Source: an uncultured Micrococcales bacterium (GTDB lineage Bacteria > Actinomycetota > Actinomycetes > Actinomycetales > Microbacteriaceae). Taken from it: a stretch of 64,000 bases of DNA. Location of the stretch: contig CAIVWH010000023.1 in the NCBI GenBank assembly GCA_903909605.1, forward strand, positions 1-64,000, read 5' to 3'. Below are positions 11,220 through 19,711 of the stretch, piece after piece; within the stretch, counting starts at the first letter, position 1; every line of letters starts with the position of its first letter. Both the position numbers and the translations under genes were made by a program. The notes below the pieces were generated by a model. The model saw only the letters and a list, made by a program, of their open reading frames with translations. It searched no databases and was not told the DNA's origin.

Positions 11220-12140
11220 TTGCGCAACGTCATCATCATCGGTTCCGGCCCTGCCGGCTGGACCGCCGCCATCTACACCGCTCGCGCCGGGTTGAAGCCA
11301 TTGCTAATTGCCTCCTCGGTCGAGCCCGGTGGCGAGCTCATGAAGACCACCGAGGTGGAGAACTTCCCAGGATTCCCAGATGGCCTGCTGGGCCCAGATC
11401 TGATGATGAACATGCAGGCACAGGCCGAGCGATTTGGCACCGAAGTGCTGATGGACGACGTGGTCGAGGTTGACCTATCTGGCGACATCAAGATCGTCAA
11501 AACCGGAGCCGGCGAAGCCTTTGAGGCTCGTGCGGTAATCGTCTCGACCGGCGCGGCCTACCGCGAACTCGGACTCGACCGTGAGCGCGAACTCAGCGGT
11601 CACGGCGTTTCCTGGTGTGCAACGTGCGACGGCTTCTTCTTCCGCGAGAAGGCAATCGCTGTGGTCGGCGGCGGCGACTCGGCGATGGAAGAGGCAATGT
11701 TCCTAACCAAGTTCGGATCGAAGGTTTATCTGATTCACCGTCGTGACTCTTTCAAGGCATCCAAGACCATGCAGGAGCGCGTCTTGGCCAACCCGAAGAT
11801 CGAAGTGGTTTACAACAGTGAGGTCGCTGAACTTCACGGTGCGCCAAACCTCGACAAGATCAAGCTTCGCAACACCGTCGATGGTTCGCTGAGTGACCTC
11901 GCAGTCGAGGGACTATTCATCGCTATCGGTTCCGACCCGCGCGTTTGGCTAGTCGAAAATCAACTTGAACTCACCGAAGACCGCTTCATTAAAGTCGACG
12001 GTCGATCATCGCGCACGAGCATCCCAGGTGTATTTGCCGCTGGCGACGTGATCGATGCAACCTATCGTCAGGCAATCACCGCCGCCGGCTCGGGATGCGT
12101 CGCCGCACTCGATGCAGAAAAATACCTTGAGGGCCACTAG
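11220..12140 (+). CDS. trxB: Thioredoxin-disulfide reductase
   Basis: A 306-residue FAD/NADPH flavoenzyme that reduces thioredoxin. The FAD site is GSGPAG (8-13), the redox pair is Cys133-Cys136 in WCATCDG, and the NADPH motif is GGGDSA (about 150-155). The C-terminal FAD motif is GVFAAGDV. Starts with TTG behind TAGGAG. A 44-bp gap separates it from murJ, and trxA follows 27 bp downstream, so reductase and substrate are co-expressed. Confidence 0.97.
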   Translation: MRNVIIIGSGPAGWTAAIYTARAGLKPLLIASSVEPGGELMKTTEVENFPGFPDGLLGPDLMMNMQAQAERFGTEVLMDDVVEVDLSGDIKIVKTGAGEAFEARAVIVSTGAAYRELGLDRERELSGHGVSWCATCDGFFFREKAIAVVGGGDSAMEEAMFLTKFGSKVYLIHRRDSFKASKTMQERVLANPKIEVVYNSEVAELHGAPNLDKIKLRNTVDGSLSDLAVEGLFIAIGSDPRVWLVENQLELTEDRFIKVDGRSSRTSIPGVFAAGDVIDATYRQAITAAGSGCVAALDAEKYLEGH

Positions 12141-12167
12141 GCCTTCCCAATCACGAAAAGAGAAACC

Positions 12168-12488
12168 ATGTCGAAGTCAGTAACCACCGCGACGTTTGAA
12201 GCCGAAGTGCTCAACAGCACAAAGCCTGTGCTCGTCGACTTCTGGGCCGAATGGTGCGGACCATGCCGCGCGGTTTCTCCAATCGTTGACCAAATCGGTG
12301 AAGAGAACGCCGACAAGATCACCGTCGTCAAAGTGAACGTCGATGAAGAGCCAGAACTCGCGATGAAGTTCGGCATCACGGGCATCCCGGCATTCAAACT
12401 TTTCGAAAACGGCAAAGTAGTAAAAGACATGGTCGGTGCAAAACCAAAGTTCGCGCTTGAGCAGGACTTGGCCGACTGGCTAAAGTAG
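12168..12488 (+). CDS. trxA: Thioredoxin
   Basis: A 106-residue thioredoxin with the catalytic WCGPC (Cys30, Cys33), the cis-proline loop GITGIPAF (about 69-76) and a normal fold length. It is the cytoplasmic disulfide reductant, recycled by the TrxB encoded just upstream. A Shine-Dalgarno-like AAAGAGAA lies before the ATG. Four bases separate it from the aminotransferase gene. Confidence 0.97.
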   Translation: MSKSVTTATFEAEVLNSTKPVLVDFWAEWCGPCRAVSPIVDQIGEENADKITVVKVNVDEEPELAMKFGITGIPAFKLFENGKVVKDMVGAKPKFALEQDLADWLK

Positions 12489-12492
12489 GTAA

Positions 12493-13755
12493 ATGTCTGA
12501 AGCTCGCCCGCCACAAAGCACCAACTTTGATTCGTGGCTGGATGCGTACGCAGAGCGAGCCCACACCCTTTCAGTTTCTGAAGTCCGCGCCCTCTTCGCC
12601 GTAGTCTCCCGCCCCGAGGTCGTCTCGCTGGCAGGCGGAATGCCTTATGTTGCGGCCCTTCCAAAGGACCTGATCGCTAAGGCCCACGAGTCGATGATGG
12701 CTCGCAAAGGCAACCTCGCCATTCAATACGGTGGCGGCCAGGGTGATGCCGAACTGCGCGAACAGCTTCGCGATGTGATGGCTCTCGAGGGCATTCACGC
12801 CTCGCCAGACGATGTGGTTGTGACCACAGGTTCTCAGCACGCACTCGATTTGGTCGCCGGCCTTTTCTTAGATGAGGGCGATGTCGTGCTCGCCGAGGGC
12901 CCGAGCTACGTTGGCGCAATTGGAATCTTCCGTCACTATCAAGCGCACATCGAACACGTCTACACAGACAACGAAGGCATCTCGCCGGAAGCACTGCAAG
13001 AGGCAATCGACAGCATGAAGTCTCAGGGTCGTCGAATCAAGTTCCTCTATCTAGTGCCAAACTTCGCCAACCCATCTGGTGTTACCCTCGCGGCAAAACG
13101 TCGCCCGCAGATCATTGAGATCTGCAAGCGCGAACACATCCTGGTTCTTGAAGACAACCCATACGGCCTGCTCTACTTTGATAAGCCTGTGCCGGATGCG
13201 CTGCGCAGTCTCGACGACAACGTGATTTATCTCGGCTCGTTCTCGAAAATTCTCGCTCCCGGTTTCCGCGTTGGCTATGTGCTTGCGCCGCCCGCACTGC
13301 GCGAAAAGATCGTGCTCGCTCAAGAGTCGGCGCTGCTCTGCCCATCATCTTTTTCGCAGATGCTGATCAGCGAATACCTCAGCATCGCCGACTGGCGCAA
13401 ACAGGTTGACACCTTCCGCGGTGTTTACCGCGAACGCCGCGATGCCGCGTTGAACGCACTCGACGAATACTTGCCGAACCTTGAGACAACAAATCCGGAT
13501 GGCGGTTTCTATCTCTGGGTCACACTTCCAGAGGGCATCGACTCGAAGGCAATGCTTCCACTTGCCGTTAAGGAGCTCGTTGCCTACACGCCAGGCACGG
13601 CGTTCTTCGGAGACGGCACCGGACACCAGCACCTGCGAATCTGCTACAGCTTCCCAACCCCCGAGAATCTGAATCTCGGAATCAAGCGATTGGCCACCGT
13701 GATCAATCGCCAAACTGAACTGTTGGAAACTTTCGGCAAGAAGGTGAAGTCATGA
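12493..13755 (+). CDS. PLP-dependent aminotransferase (class I, MocR/LysN-like)
   Basis: A 420-residue fold-type I aminotransferase. The PLP-binding lysine is in GSFSKILAPGFRVGYV (about 250-265); VTTGSQHALDLVAGLFLD (about 112) and NPSGVTL (about 195) are cofactor and substrate loops. It resembles 2-aminoadipate/aromatic aminotransferases of the LysN/ARO8 type, lacking the GntR DNA-binding domain of full MocR regulators. Substrate cannot be read from sequence. The gene lies 4 bp after trxA and overlaps ddl by 4 bp (ATGA), suggesting one transcript from trxB through ddl. Confidence 0.88.
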   Translation: MSEARPPQSTNFDSWLDAYAERAHTLSVSEVRALFAVVSRPEVVSLAGGMPYVAALPKDLIAKAHESMMARKGNLAIQYGGGQGDAELREQLRDVMALEGIHASPDDVVVTTGSQHALDLVAGLFLDEGDVVLAEGPSYVGAIGIFRHYQAHIEHVYTDNEGISPEALQEAIDSMKSQGRRIKFLYLVPNFANPSGVTLAAKRRPQIIEICKREHILVLEDNPYGLLYFDKPVPDALRSLDDNVIYLGSFSKILAPGFRVGYVLAPPALREKIVLAQESALLCPSSFSQMLISEYLSIADWRKQVDTFRGVYRERRDAALNALDEYLPNLETTNPDGGFYLWVTLPEGIDSKAMLPLAVKELVAYTPGTAFFGDGTGHQHLRICYSFPTPENLNLGIKRLATVINRQTELLETFGKKVKS

Positions 13756-14720
13756 TTTCGAAGAGCAAGTCAAAGCGCAGTTTGAAGATTCTGGTGCTGG
13801 CCGGTGGCATTTCGCACGAGCGCGAGATCTCGCTCAAGTCGGGTCGCCGCGTTGCCGACGCCCTGCTCGATGCGGGCAGCGACGTGGTAATTCGCGAACC
13901 CGATGAAAAGCTGCTCTCCAACATCAAGAAAGACAAGCCCGATGTGATTTGGCCGTGTCTGCACGGTGCCAGCGGCGAGGATGGCGCTCTTCGCGACATC
14001 CTGGCGCTAACCGGCGTTCCCTTTGTCGGCGCGACTGCCAGTGGTGCCCGACTGGCTTGGGATAAGGCCGTAGCCAAGATTCTCGTGGCTCAGGCTGGAA
14101 TTCAAACTCCGCCCTCGGTGACCCTGCCAAAAGAGACCTTCCGTGAGCTCGATGCCGATGGCGTACTCAAGGCCGTGACTCAGACCCTGAGTTTCCCGTT
14201 AGTTGTGAAACCAGCCCGAAGCGGAAGCGCCCAAGGTGTAACAGTGGTCAAGAAGGCAGATGAACTCAGCCGAGCCATGGTCGACGCCTACGTCTACTGC
14301 GACGTTGCCGTAATTGAGAAGTTCATCGACGGCACCGAGTTGGCCCTCTCTGTAATCGACCTGGGTTCTGGCCCAATCGCCCTGCCTGCCGTCGAGATCG
14401 AACCGGTCTCTGGCAAGTTCGGCTACCAGGAGCGCTACACCGCGGGCGAGACCAACTACTACGTGCCGGCTCGCCTAACCAAAGCCGTCAAGGATCGTGC
14501 CGCCAAGGTTGCCATCGCCGCACACGAAGCACTCGGACTTCGTCACCTTTCCCGCATCGACCTAATCGTCGACAAGAAGGGCACCGTTTGGTTCCTCGAG
14601 GCGAATGTCTGCCCGGGCCTCACCGAAACTTCGCTGTTGCCGCAGGCAATCGTGGCCGAGGGTTCAAAGCTGGGCGAGGTCTATCTATCACTCGCCGAGG
14701 CGGCACTTCGTCAGCGTTAG
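13752..14720 (+). CDS. ddl: D-alanine--D-alanine ligase family (ATP-grasp)
   Basis: A 322-residue ATP-grasp ligase that makes the D-Ala-D-Ala dipeptide for peptidoglycan. N-terminal GGISHEREISLKSG (about 17-30) corresponds to the substrate-binding loop, VVKPARSGSAQGV (about 152) to the ATP-grasp loop, and EANVCPGLTETSL (about 287-299) to the Mg and D-Ala binding loop. The motif EANVCPGL is a little off the common EVNTxPG(F/M), so the exact amino acid specificity is less sure. It is coupled to the aminotransferase by a 4-bp overlap and meets the VOC gene convergently. Confidence 0.87.
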   Translation: MISKSKSKRSLKILVLAGGISHEREISLKSGRRVADALLDAGSDVVIREPDEKLLSNIKKDKPDVIWPCLHGASGEDGALRDILALTGVPFVGATASGARLAWDKAVAKILVAQAGIQTPPSVTLPKETFRELDADGVLKAVTQTLSFPLVVKPARSGSAQGVTVVKKADELSRAMVDAYVYCDVAVIEKFIDGTELALSVIDLGSGPIALPAVEIEPVSGKFGYQERYTAGETNYYVPARLTKAVKDRAAKVAIAAHEALGLRHLSRIDLIVDKKGTVWFLEANVCPGLTETSLLPQAIVAEGSKLGEVYLSLAEAALRQR

Positions 14721-14736
14721 TCTCGCTTCGTCAGCG

Positions 14737-15069
14737 CTAAACGTGCAAATCGTCTAAAACGATCTTCTTCATTCCGCGCAATGCGGTATTTGCATAGTCG
14801 CGCACCGCTGCGTCTTCGTGCTCTAGCCAGATGCGCATATCTTTCGGGGTGACCTGCCAGCTCAGACCCCACTCATCCTTGCACCAACCGCACTGACCCT
14901 CGGTGCCCTTCTCGGTGATGGCATTCCAGAGTCGATCAACTTCTTCTTGCGAATCGACGTTGAGCGAGAGCGAAATCGAATCGTTGAATTCTGGGCCCCC
15001 TGCCCAATTCATTCCGATGAGGCCGTGTCCGAAAATTGAGAAGTCTGCGGTGAATAGTTTGTCGCCCAT
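14737..15069 (-). CDS. VOC / PhnB-like protein with lost N-terminal start codon
   Basis: From the first available ATG the product has 110 residues, but the reading frame stays open upstream and encodes a conserved start of the fold: 36 codons earlier it reads RATELKTFLWFGGQ, where relatives have M-x-K-x-T-x-F-L-W-F. The expected ATG (15175-15177) is AGG, and no ATG, GTG or TTG follows until 15069. The family (3-demethylubiquinone methyltransferase-like VOC) uses the pattern FNDSISLSLNVDSQEEVDRLW and GQCGWCKDEWGLSWQV seen here. Either the gene is freshly damaged or a rare start is used. It lies just after parB on the same strand. Function unknown. Confidence 0.7.
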   Translation of the reverse strand: MGDKLFTADFSIFGHGLIGMNWAGGPEFNDSISLSLNVDSQEEVDRLWNAITEKGTEGQCGWCKDEWGLSWQVTPKDMRIWLEHEDAAVRDYANTALRGMKKIVLDDLHV

Positions 15070-15179
15070 TCGATTGGTCGATTTGATTTCGACATCCTTG
15101 AATGTTTCACGGTAAAACTCGAGAGCTTCTTCGAGTTGACCGCCGAACCAGAGAAATGTTTTTAGCTCGGTTGCCCTGC

Positions 15180-16154
15180 TTAGAGTTTTCTGTCGACACC
15201 AAGTTTGTCGAAGATGCGGAACAGGTCTTCGAGTGAAACAAACTGAATCTTGATCTCGCCGGCTTTCTTGCCGAGCTTGATGGTTGCCTTCGTGTCGAGT
15301 GAATCACCGAGACGCTTGGCTAATTCGTCGAGCCCGTGCTGCTTGGTGCCGAAAGTCACCTTGCCCGCGCGCTTGCTCGCGCCGCCGCCATCGATTGCGA
15401 TCTGTTCTTCGAGGTTTCGCACGGTAAGGTTCTGCTTGATTGCCTGGTCGGCCCAGTAGGCCATGCGCTCTTCGTTCCTGGCCCCAAGGATCGCGCGGGC
15501 TTGACCGGCGCTGAGTGCGCCACCGGCAACCTTCAGTTTGATGGCGTCAGGCAGTTGCAGCAAACGAATCGTGTTTGAAATTTGCGGACGCGAACGTCCA
15601 ATCTTTTTCGACAACTCCTCTTGGGTGATTCCAAAGTCGGCCATCAACTGCTGGTATGCGCTTGCCTCTTCGAGTGCATTCAAGTTTGCGCGGTGCAAGT
15701 TTTCGAGCAACGCATCACGCAGCATGTTCTCGTCTGCCGTTTCACGAACAACGGCCGGGATGGTGGTTTTACCCGCGAGACGTGATGCGCGCCAGCGACG
15801 CTCACCCATGATCAGTTCATACTTGCCAGTGGCACCGGGCAACGAGCGAACCACGATGGGTTCCAAAACGCCGAAGTCGCGAATCGAGTGCGAGAGTTCC
15901 GACATTGCCTCTTCTTCAAACTCGTTGCGAGGTTGCTTCGAGTTCGGAGTGATGTCTTCAAGTTTTATTTCGAGAAGAGTCAAACCTGGCACTGTCATCA
16001 ATTGTGTTACAGGTGCGGCCGAAGTCGCGCCACCGAAAAACACATCGATCGGGCTGCTGGTCTTACTCGCATCAGGAAGCAACGAGCCGATGCCGCGACC
16101 GAGTCCACCCTTTTTGTCTGGTGTCTTCTTTGCGTCGTTCTTCTTATCGGCCAT
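15180..16154 (-). CDS. parB: Chromosome-partitioning protein ParB
   Basis: A 324-residue CTP-dependent clamp that loads on parS and spreads. The CTP-binding motif GERRWRA (about 117-123) and the second motif ENLHRANLN (about 150-158) are intact, followed by the HTH (ITQEELSKKIGRSRPQISN, about 174-192) and a C-terminal dimerisation domain. The N-terminal leader (KKGGLGRGIGSLL) is the usual ParA-stimulating peptide. The start overlaps the end of parA by 11 bp. Two parS sites lie upstream in the same operon. Confidence 0.97.
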   Translation of the reverse strand: MADKKNDAKKTPDKKGGLGRGIGSLLPDASKTSSPIDVFFGGATSAAPVTQLMTVPGLTLLEIKLEDITPNSKQPRNEFEEEAMSELSHSIRDFGVLEPIVVRSLPGATGKYELIMGERRWRASRLAGKTTIPAVVRETADENMLRDALLENLHRANLNALEEASAYQQLMADFGITQEELSKKIGRSRPQISNTIRLLQLPDAIKLKVAGGALSAGQARAILGARNEERMAYWADQAIKQNLTVRNLEEQIAIDGGGASKRAGKVTFGTKQHGLDELAKRLGDSLDTKATIKLGKKAGEIKIQFVSLEDLFRIFDKLGVDRKL

Positions 16155-17058
16155 TTGTTTCTCCTCTGATTGCGATTTCCGCTGCAGCTTCCATGTATGC
16201 GATTGCGCCCGGCGAGCTCGGGTCGTAGGTCACGACCGAACGATCGAACGACGGCGCTTCAGAAACTTTTACCGAGCGCGGGATGACCGTGGTCAGCGTC
16301 ACGTCACCAAAGTGAGCGCGCACATCCTCGGCGACTCCCTGTGCGAGTCGAGTGCGCGCGTCGAACATGGTTAGCAGAATTGTGGAGACCTCGAGGTTCG
16401 GGTTTGTTGCACCCTTCACCGCTTCGACGTTCTGCAGCAGCTGCGCCAATCCTTCGAGTGCGTAGAACTCTCCCTGGATAGGAATTAGCACTTCGTTTGC
16501 TGCCGAAAGAGCATTTATGGTCAGCGACCCGAAGCTCGGAGGGCAATCCATGAGCACATAGTCGGGTGGTGTGGTGGCCGTTTCTAGAAACAGGTTCAGG
16601 GCATTGGCCAACCGGTGGTTTCGATCGCTGGTGGCGGTCATATCGAATTCGATCTGGCCGAGTTTTAGGGTGGCGGCGATTCCAAAGAGTCCGGGGGCAT
16701 CGGTCGAAACCTGAATTGCCTCTTCGAGTCGGCACTGCCCCATCAAAACTTCGTAGAGCCCGATAGTGCCTGCTTGCTTATCAATGTTCAATGCGGTCGA
16801 CGCGTTGCCCTGTGGGTCGACATCGATCACTAAAACGGTGGCGCCCTTTAGCGCGAGAGCAGCGGCAAGGTTGACCACTGTGGTGGTCTTACCGACGCCG
16901 CCCTTCTGATTCGAGACTGCGATGATCCTGGTCTTGCGAGGTTTAGGCAAACGAAGGGCTCGAACCCTGGCTAGGCGAGTGGTGTTCTCGGCCAGTTCGC
17001 GGGCCAGCGGGGTGTCGTTGCCCCCGAGTGGGCCAGTGCCTTCGTCGAATTGTTTCAC
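16144..17058 (-). CDS. parA: Chromosome-partitioning ATPase ParA
   Basis: A ParA/Soj ATPase that works with ParB and parS in origin segregation. The deviant Walker A is NQKGGVGKTTT, followed by VIDVDPQGNAS and the Walker B VLMDCPPS. I prefer the GTG at 17058 (304 aa, MKQFDEG...) because a 52-codon minus-strand ORF ends at 17070, leaving an 11-bp gap, and TTTAGGAA precedes it. A GTG at 17115 would give 323 aa but overlaps that ORF. The preferred start codon lies inside a parS palindrome. Confidence 0.9.
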   Translation of the reverse strand: MKQFDEGTGPLGGNDTPLARELAENTTRLARVRALRLPKPRKTRIIAVSNQKGGVGKTTTVVNLAAALALKGATVLVIDVDPQGNASTALNIDKQAGTIGLYEVLMGQCRLEEAIQVSTDAPGLFGIAATLKLGQIEFDMTATSDRNHRLANALNLFLETATTPPDYVLMDCPPSFGSLTINALSAANEVLIPIQGEFYALEGLAQLLQNVEAVKGATNPNLEVSTILLTMFDARTRLAQGVAEDVRAHFGDVTLTTVIPRSVKVSEAPSFDRSVVTYDPSSPGAIAYMEAAAEIAIRGETNGR

Positions 17059-17066
17059 GTGAAACG
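17051..17066. other. parS site 1 (at the parA start)
   Basis: TGTTTCACGTGAAACG is a one-base variant of the near-universal parS palindrome TGTTTCACGTGAAACA. It lies at the proposed parA GTG start, so ParB binding would also cover the translation start DNA and may autoregulate parAB. Confidence 0.95.
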
Positions 17067-17069
17067 TTC

Positions 17070-17228
17070 CTAAATTGTGGAGGTATTGCCGTCTGAATCG
17101 GCCGGCTTCTGCCACCCGGTTGGTTCTGGTGAGGTCTCTTTGCGGTCAAGCGGGAAGCCCAAGCCAGCCACAACGGTCGGTTGGGTGACGGCGTCTTTCT
17201 CGGCCTCTGGCTTTGAATTGTCAGTCAT
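17070..17228 (-). CDS. Small protein (52 aa) between rsmG and parA
   Basis: An open frame of 52 codons on the operon strand, starting ATG 7 bp after a strong GGAG (TTTGGAGCATCG) and ending 11 bp before the parA GTG. The product begins MTDNSKPEAEKDA, contains GLGFPLDRKETSPEP and ends GNTSTI. It is hydrophilic, with no cysteine and no membrane helix. Correct strand, ribosome-binding site and snug fit between rsmG (22-bp gap) and parA support a real gene; conservation has not been tested. Function unknown; context suggests chromosome segregation or an upstream regulatory ORF for parA. Confidence 0.55.
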   Translation of the reverse strand: MTDNSKPEAEKDAVTQPTVVAGLGFPLDRKETSPEPTGWQKPADSDGNTSTI

Positions 17229-17250
17229 CGATGCTCCAAACTTTCCGAGT

Positions 17251-17880
17251 TCAGACTAACTTAGTGCGAACCACAGACGTGGGTTCAGCCAGAAAATCCT
17301 TGCCTACTTGGATGATCTCAAAGCTCTCGATTCCAAGCTTCTTCACGAGCTTGCGGCTCTCCTCGATCTCTTCGCTAGCCTTTGAGCCCTTGAGTGCCAG
17401 CACTTCGCCTCCGGCGTGGGTGATGGGCACCACTAGGCGAAGCAGTTTGGGCAAAGCCGAAACTGCCCTTGCGGTGACGATTTCGAAGGCGTCGCCTACC
17501 TCTTCGGCCCTGGCGCGACGAACTTGCACATTGGCTAAACCGAGCTCCGCGACCATCTTCTTGAGCCAATCTGACCGACGTTCCATGGGCTCAATAAGGG
17601 TGAACTGGGCCGCCGGCTGTGCCAGGGCCATCGGGATGCCGGGCAAACCGGCGCCCGAACCCACATCGGCTACCCTCTTGCCCGGTGCGACGAGCTCGGC
17701 TACCACGGCCGAGTTCAAAATGTGCCGACTCCAAAGCTTCGGCATTTCTCGCGGGCCAAGCAGGCCCAACAGGTCGGAATCGCGAACTAGCGCCTGAAAG
17801 TAGGCTCGAGCTTGATCGGATTGCGGGCCGAAAATGGCCTTTACGGCCGCCGGTTCGGCCTCGGGGGTAAATTCATCCAT
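17251..17880 (-). CDS. rsmG: 16S rRNA (guanine-N7) methyltransferase RsmG (GidB)
   Basis: A 209-residue SAM-dependent enzyme that methylates G527 of 16S rRNA; loss causes low-level streptomycin resistance in other bacteria. The SAM motif VADVGSGAGLPGIPMAL (about 69-85) and WSRHILNSA (about 49-57) are typical. It lies in the conserved jag-rsmG-parA-parB block, 24 bp after jag, with parS site 2 in the gap. Confidence 0.95.
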   Translation of the reverse strand: MDEFTPEAEPAAVKAIFGPQSDQARAYFQALVRDSDLLGLLGPREMPKLWSRHILNSAVVAELVAPGKRVADVGSGAGLPGIPMALAQPAAQFTLIEPMERRSDWLKKMVAELGLANVQVRRARAEEVGDAFEIVTARAVSALPKLLRLVVPITHAGGEVLALKGSKASEEIEESRKLVKKLGIESFEIIQVGKDFLAEPTSVVRTKLV

Positions 17881-17888
17881 TTTCGGGA

Positions 17889-17904
17889 TGTTTCACGTGA
17901 AACG
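17889..17904. other. parS site 2 (between jag and rsmG)
   Basis: TGTTTCACGTGAAACG, identical to site 1 and 838 bp from it, fills the gap between the jag stop and the rsmG start. Two close parS sites near oriC are typical for Actinobacteria. Confidence 0.95.
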
Positions 17905-18477
17905 TTAGGCGGTCTTGATGACGATGTGGCGGTCTTTGCCTTCGCCCTCAGACTCAGAGACCAGCCCTGCCTCAGCAACCAAATCGTGCACAATCTTGCG
18001 CTCGTATGAGGACATTGGCTTCATGTGAACGTCCTCGCCGGTCTCCTGCACCTTGGCAACCAGCTTGTTGACGATGCGGGTCAGGTCGTTGACCCGGGTC
18101 TGTCGTGAGCCGCCAATGTCGAGAATCAAACGGCTAAAGGATGTGGTCTTTACCTGAACGGCAAGGCGGGTGAGTTCCTGAAGGGCCTGAACGGTCTCTG
18201 GGGCCGAAATCAGGTTCAGGTTGCTCTTGCCGTCGGCCGAAATCGACACGTATGCGCGCCCCTCGCGAACGTCAATCTCGATGTCGCCATCCAGGTCGTA
18301 GATGTCTAGCAGCTCTTCGAGGTAGTCGGCAGCGATTTCACCTTCTTCTTCAAGGGCCTTCGGGTTCGCCTTGCCGGCGTCCTCTGACTCGTCGCCATTT
18401 GCCTCATCGGCCGTTACCTCGGCTTCGAGAGCAACTGGCGCTTCGGCCTCTACTTCGTTCAAATTCTCTTCAGACAC
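17905..18477 (-). CDS. Jag/KhpB-type KH-R3H RNA-binding protein
   Basis: A 190-residue protein with an acidic N-terminal tail (1-45, rich in Glu and Ala), a KH domain (about 48-125, DGDIEIDVREGRAYVSI) and an R3H domain (about 130-188, containing SSYERKIVHDLV with the Arg-x3-His). KhpB proteins bind RNA and influence cell division and envelope synthesis in Gram-positives. It lies between yidC and rsmG, the family's usual place, 2 bp after yidC. Confidence 0.93.
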   Translation of the reverse strand: MSEENLNEVEAEAPVALEAEVTADEANGDESEDAGKANPKALEEEGEIAADYLEELLDIYDLDGDIEIDVREGRAYVSISADGKSNLNLISAPETVQALQELTRLAVQVKTTSFSRLILDIGGSRQTRVNDLTRIVNKLVAKVQETGEDVHMKPMSSYERKIVHDLVAEAGLVSESEGEGKDRHIVIKTA

Positions 18478-18479
18478 AA

Positions 18480-19406
18480 TTAGCTCTTCTTCTTGGCGCG
18501 CTTCTTGCCCACTGGCTGTTGACGCTGGTTGTTTACAGGGTTGTCTTCTTCGGCAGCCTCAAGCATGGCTGGGCTCACGATGGTTGGCTTGCCCTTGCGA
18601 GCCATGCGCTCTTCGCGCTGGCGGTGGGCCAGCGAGCCAGGTGTAGGCATGTGGCGGATCACTAGGAACTGCTGACCCATCGTCCAGCTGTTCGAAACCA
18701 ACCAGTAGAACATCACGCCGAGGGGGAATGAGATACCCGAAATCATGAAGATGATAGGGAAGATGTAGAGCATGATCTTCTGGGTCTGCGCGTACTGGCT
18801 GTTGGTCACATCCGGGTTCTGGTTCTTGGCCAGGATCTGTCGCTGGGTGATGAACTGCGTGATGGTCATGAATACGACCAGGGTTGCAGCCAAGATTTTC
18901 ACGTTGAGAGTGCTCGCGGTGAGGAAGGTTTCAGATAGTTTGGCACCGAACAAAGTGGCCGAACTGAATGACTTGACCAAGCCTCCGGTTAGAAAGGCGA
19001 TGCCTTGGTGATCGTGTTGTGCACCGTTGAGCGTGAAAAGTAGACCGCCGAAAATCGGCATCTGAATGAGAAGTGGCAGGCACGAGCTCAACGGGTTCGA
19101 CCCGGTGCGCTTGTAGAGCTCCATCTGCTCCTTGGCAAACTTCTCGCGCGATTCGCGATCAGTCTTTCCCTTGTACTTTTTCTGAAGCTTCTGTAGCTCG
19201 GGTTGCATGACCAACATGTTGCGCTGACTCTTAATCTGGCGAACAAAAACTGGGATGAGGGCGGCGCGAACCACGACAACCAACCCAGCGATGGAAAGAA
19301 CCCAAACCCAACCGGCATCGGGCTGACCGCTGAGGGTTGAAAACAACCAGTGGAATCCAACGAGAAGTGCCTCGATGACCCACTTAACTGGCCACAGTAA
19401 ATCCAT
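18480..19406 (-). CDS. yidC: Membrane protein insertase YidC (Oxa1 family)
   Basis: A 308-residue insertase. A first helix (about 30-52, VWVLSIAGLVVVVRAALIPVFVRQIKSQ) carries the conserved positive charge in the membrane groove; a coiled cytoplasmic loop (about 68-95) and four further helices follow, and the tail is highly basic (KKRAKKK). It inserts and folds inner-membrane proteins with or without Sec. It sits 2 bp after yidD in the rpmH-rnpA-yidD-yidC operon. Confidence 0.96.
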   Translation of the reverse strand: MDLLWPVKWVIEALLVGFHWLFSTLSGQPDAGWVWVLSIAGLVVVVRAALIPVFVRQIKSQRNMLVMQPELQKLQKKYKGKTDRESREKFAKEQMELYKRTGSNPLSSCLPLLIQMPIFGGLLFTLNGAQHDHQGIAFLTGGLVKSFSSATLFGAKLSETFLTASTLNVKILAATLVVFMTITQFITQRQILAKNQNPDVTNSQYAQTQKIMLYIFPIIFMISGISFPLGVMFYWLVSNSWTMGQQFLVIRHMPTPGSLAHRQREERMARKGKPTIVSPAMLEAAEEDNPVNNQRQQPVGKKRAKKKS

Positions 19407-19408
19407 GT

Positions 19409-19711
19409 CTAATCCTTCTTCATAGGCAAGGCAAAACCTGCCCTCGTTACTTGAAACCTGCCAGAACCTGGCCTAACCTCGTCGACTCCTCCGCGAGACC
19501 ACGGGTTACAACGGGCAATTCTCCAAATCGTGAGCACCGATCCGAGAACAACACCGCGCTGCTGCAACTGACCCAGCCCATAGGCCGAGCAGGTTGGGTG
19601 GTATCTGCAGACATCTCCGTAGAGCGGAGAAATCCAGCGACGCCAGCCCAGAACCCCCAGAATTAGCAGGTTTCTTGGCGCCAACCAGATGAATTCGGCT
19701 ACCCGAATCAC
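19409..19711 (-). CDS. yidD: Membrane protein insertion efficiency factor YidD
   Basis: A 100-residue peripheral membrane protein helping YidC. The family core is clear: RWISPLYGDVCRYHPTCSAYGLGQLQQRG (split, about 24-54) and RIARCNPWSRGGVDEVRPG (about 65-83). The C-terminal extension ends MKKD. Its start overlaps the end of rnpA by 4 bp, so the two genes are translationally coupled. Confidence 0.95.
   Translation of the reverse strand: MIRVAEFIWLAPRNLLILGVLGWRRWISPLYGDVCRYHPTCSAYGLGQLQQRGVVLGSVLTIWRIARCNPWSRGGVDEVRPGSGRFQVTRAGFALPMKKD

Noticed and set aside
14706-14736. Short direct repeat CTTCGTCAGCG at the ddl end
   Set aside because: Two 11-bp copies 19 bp apart spanning a stop codon; looks like a slippage scar with no further structure.
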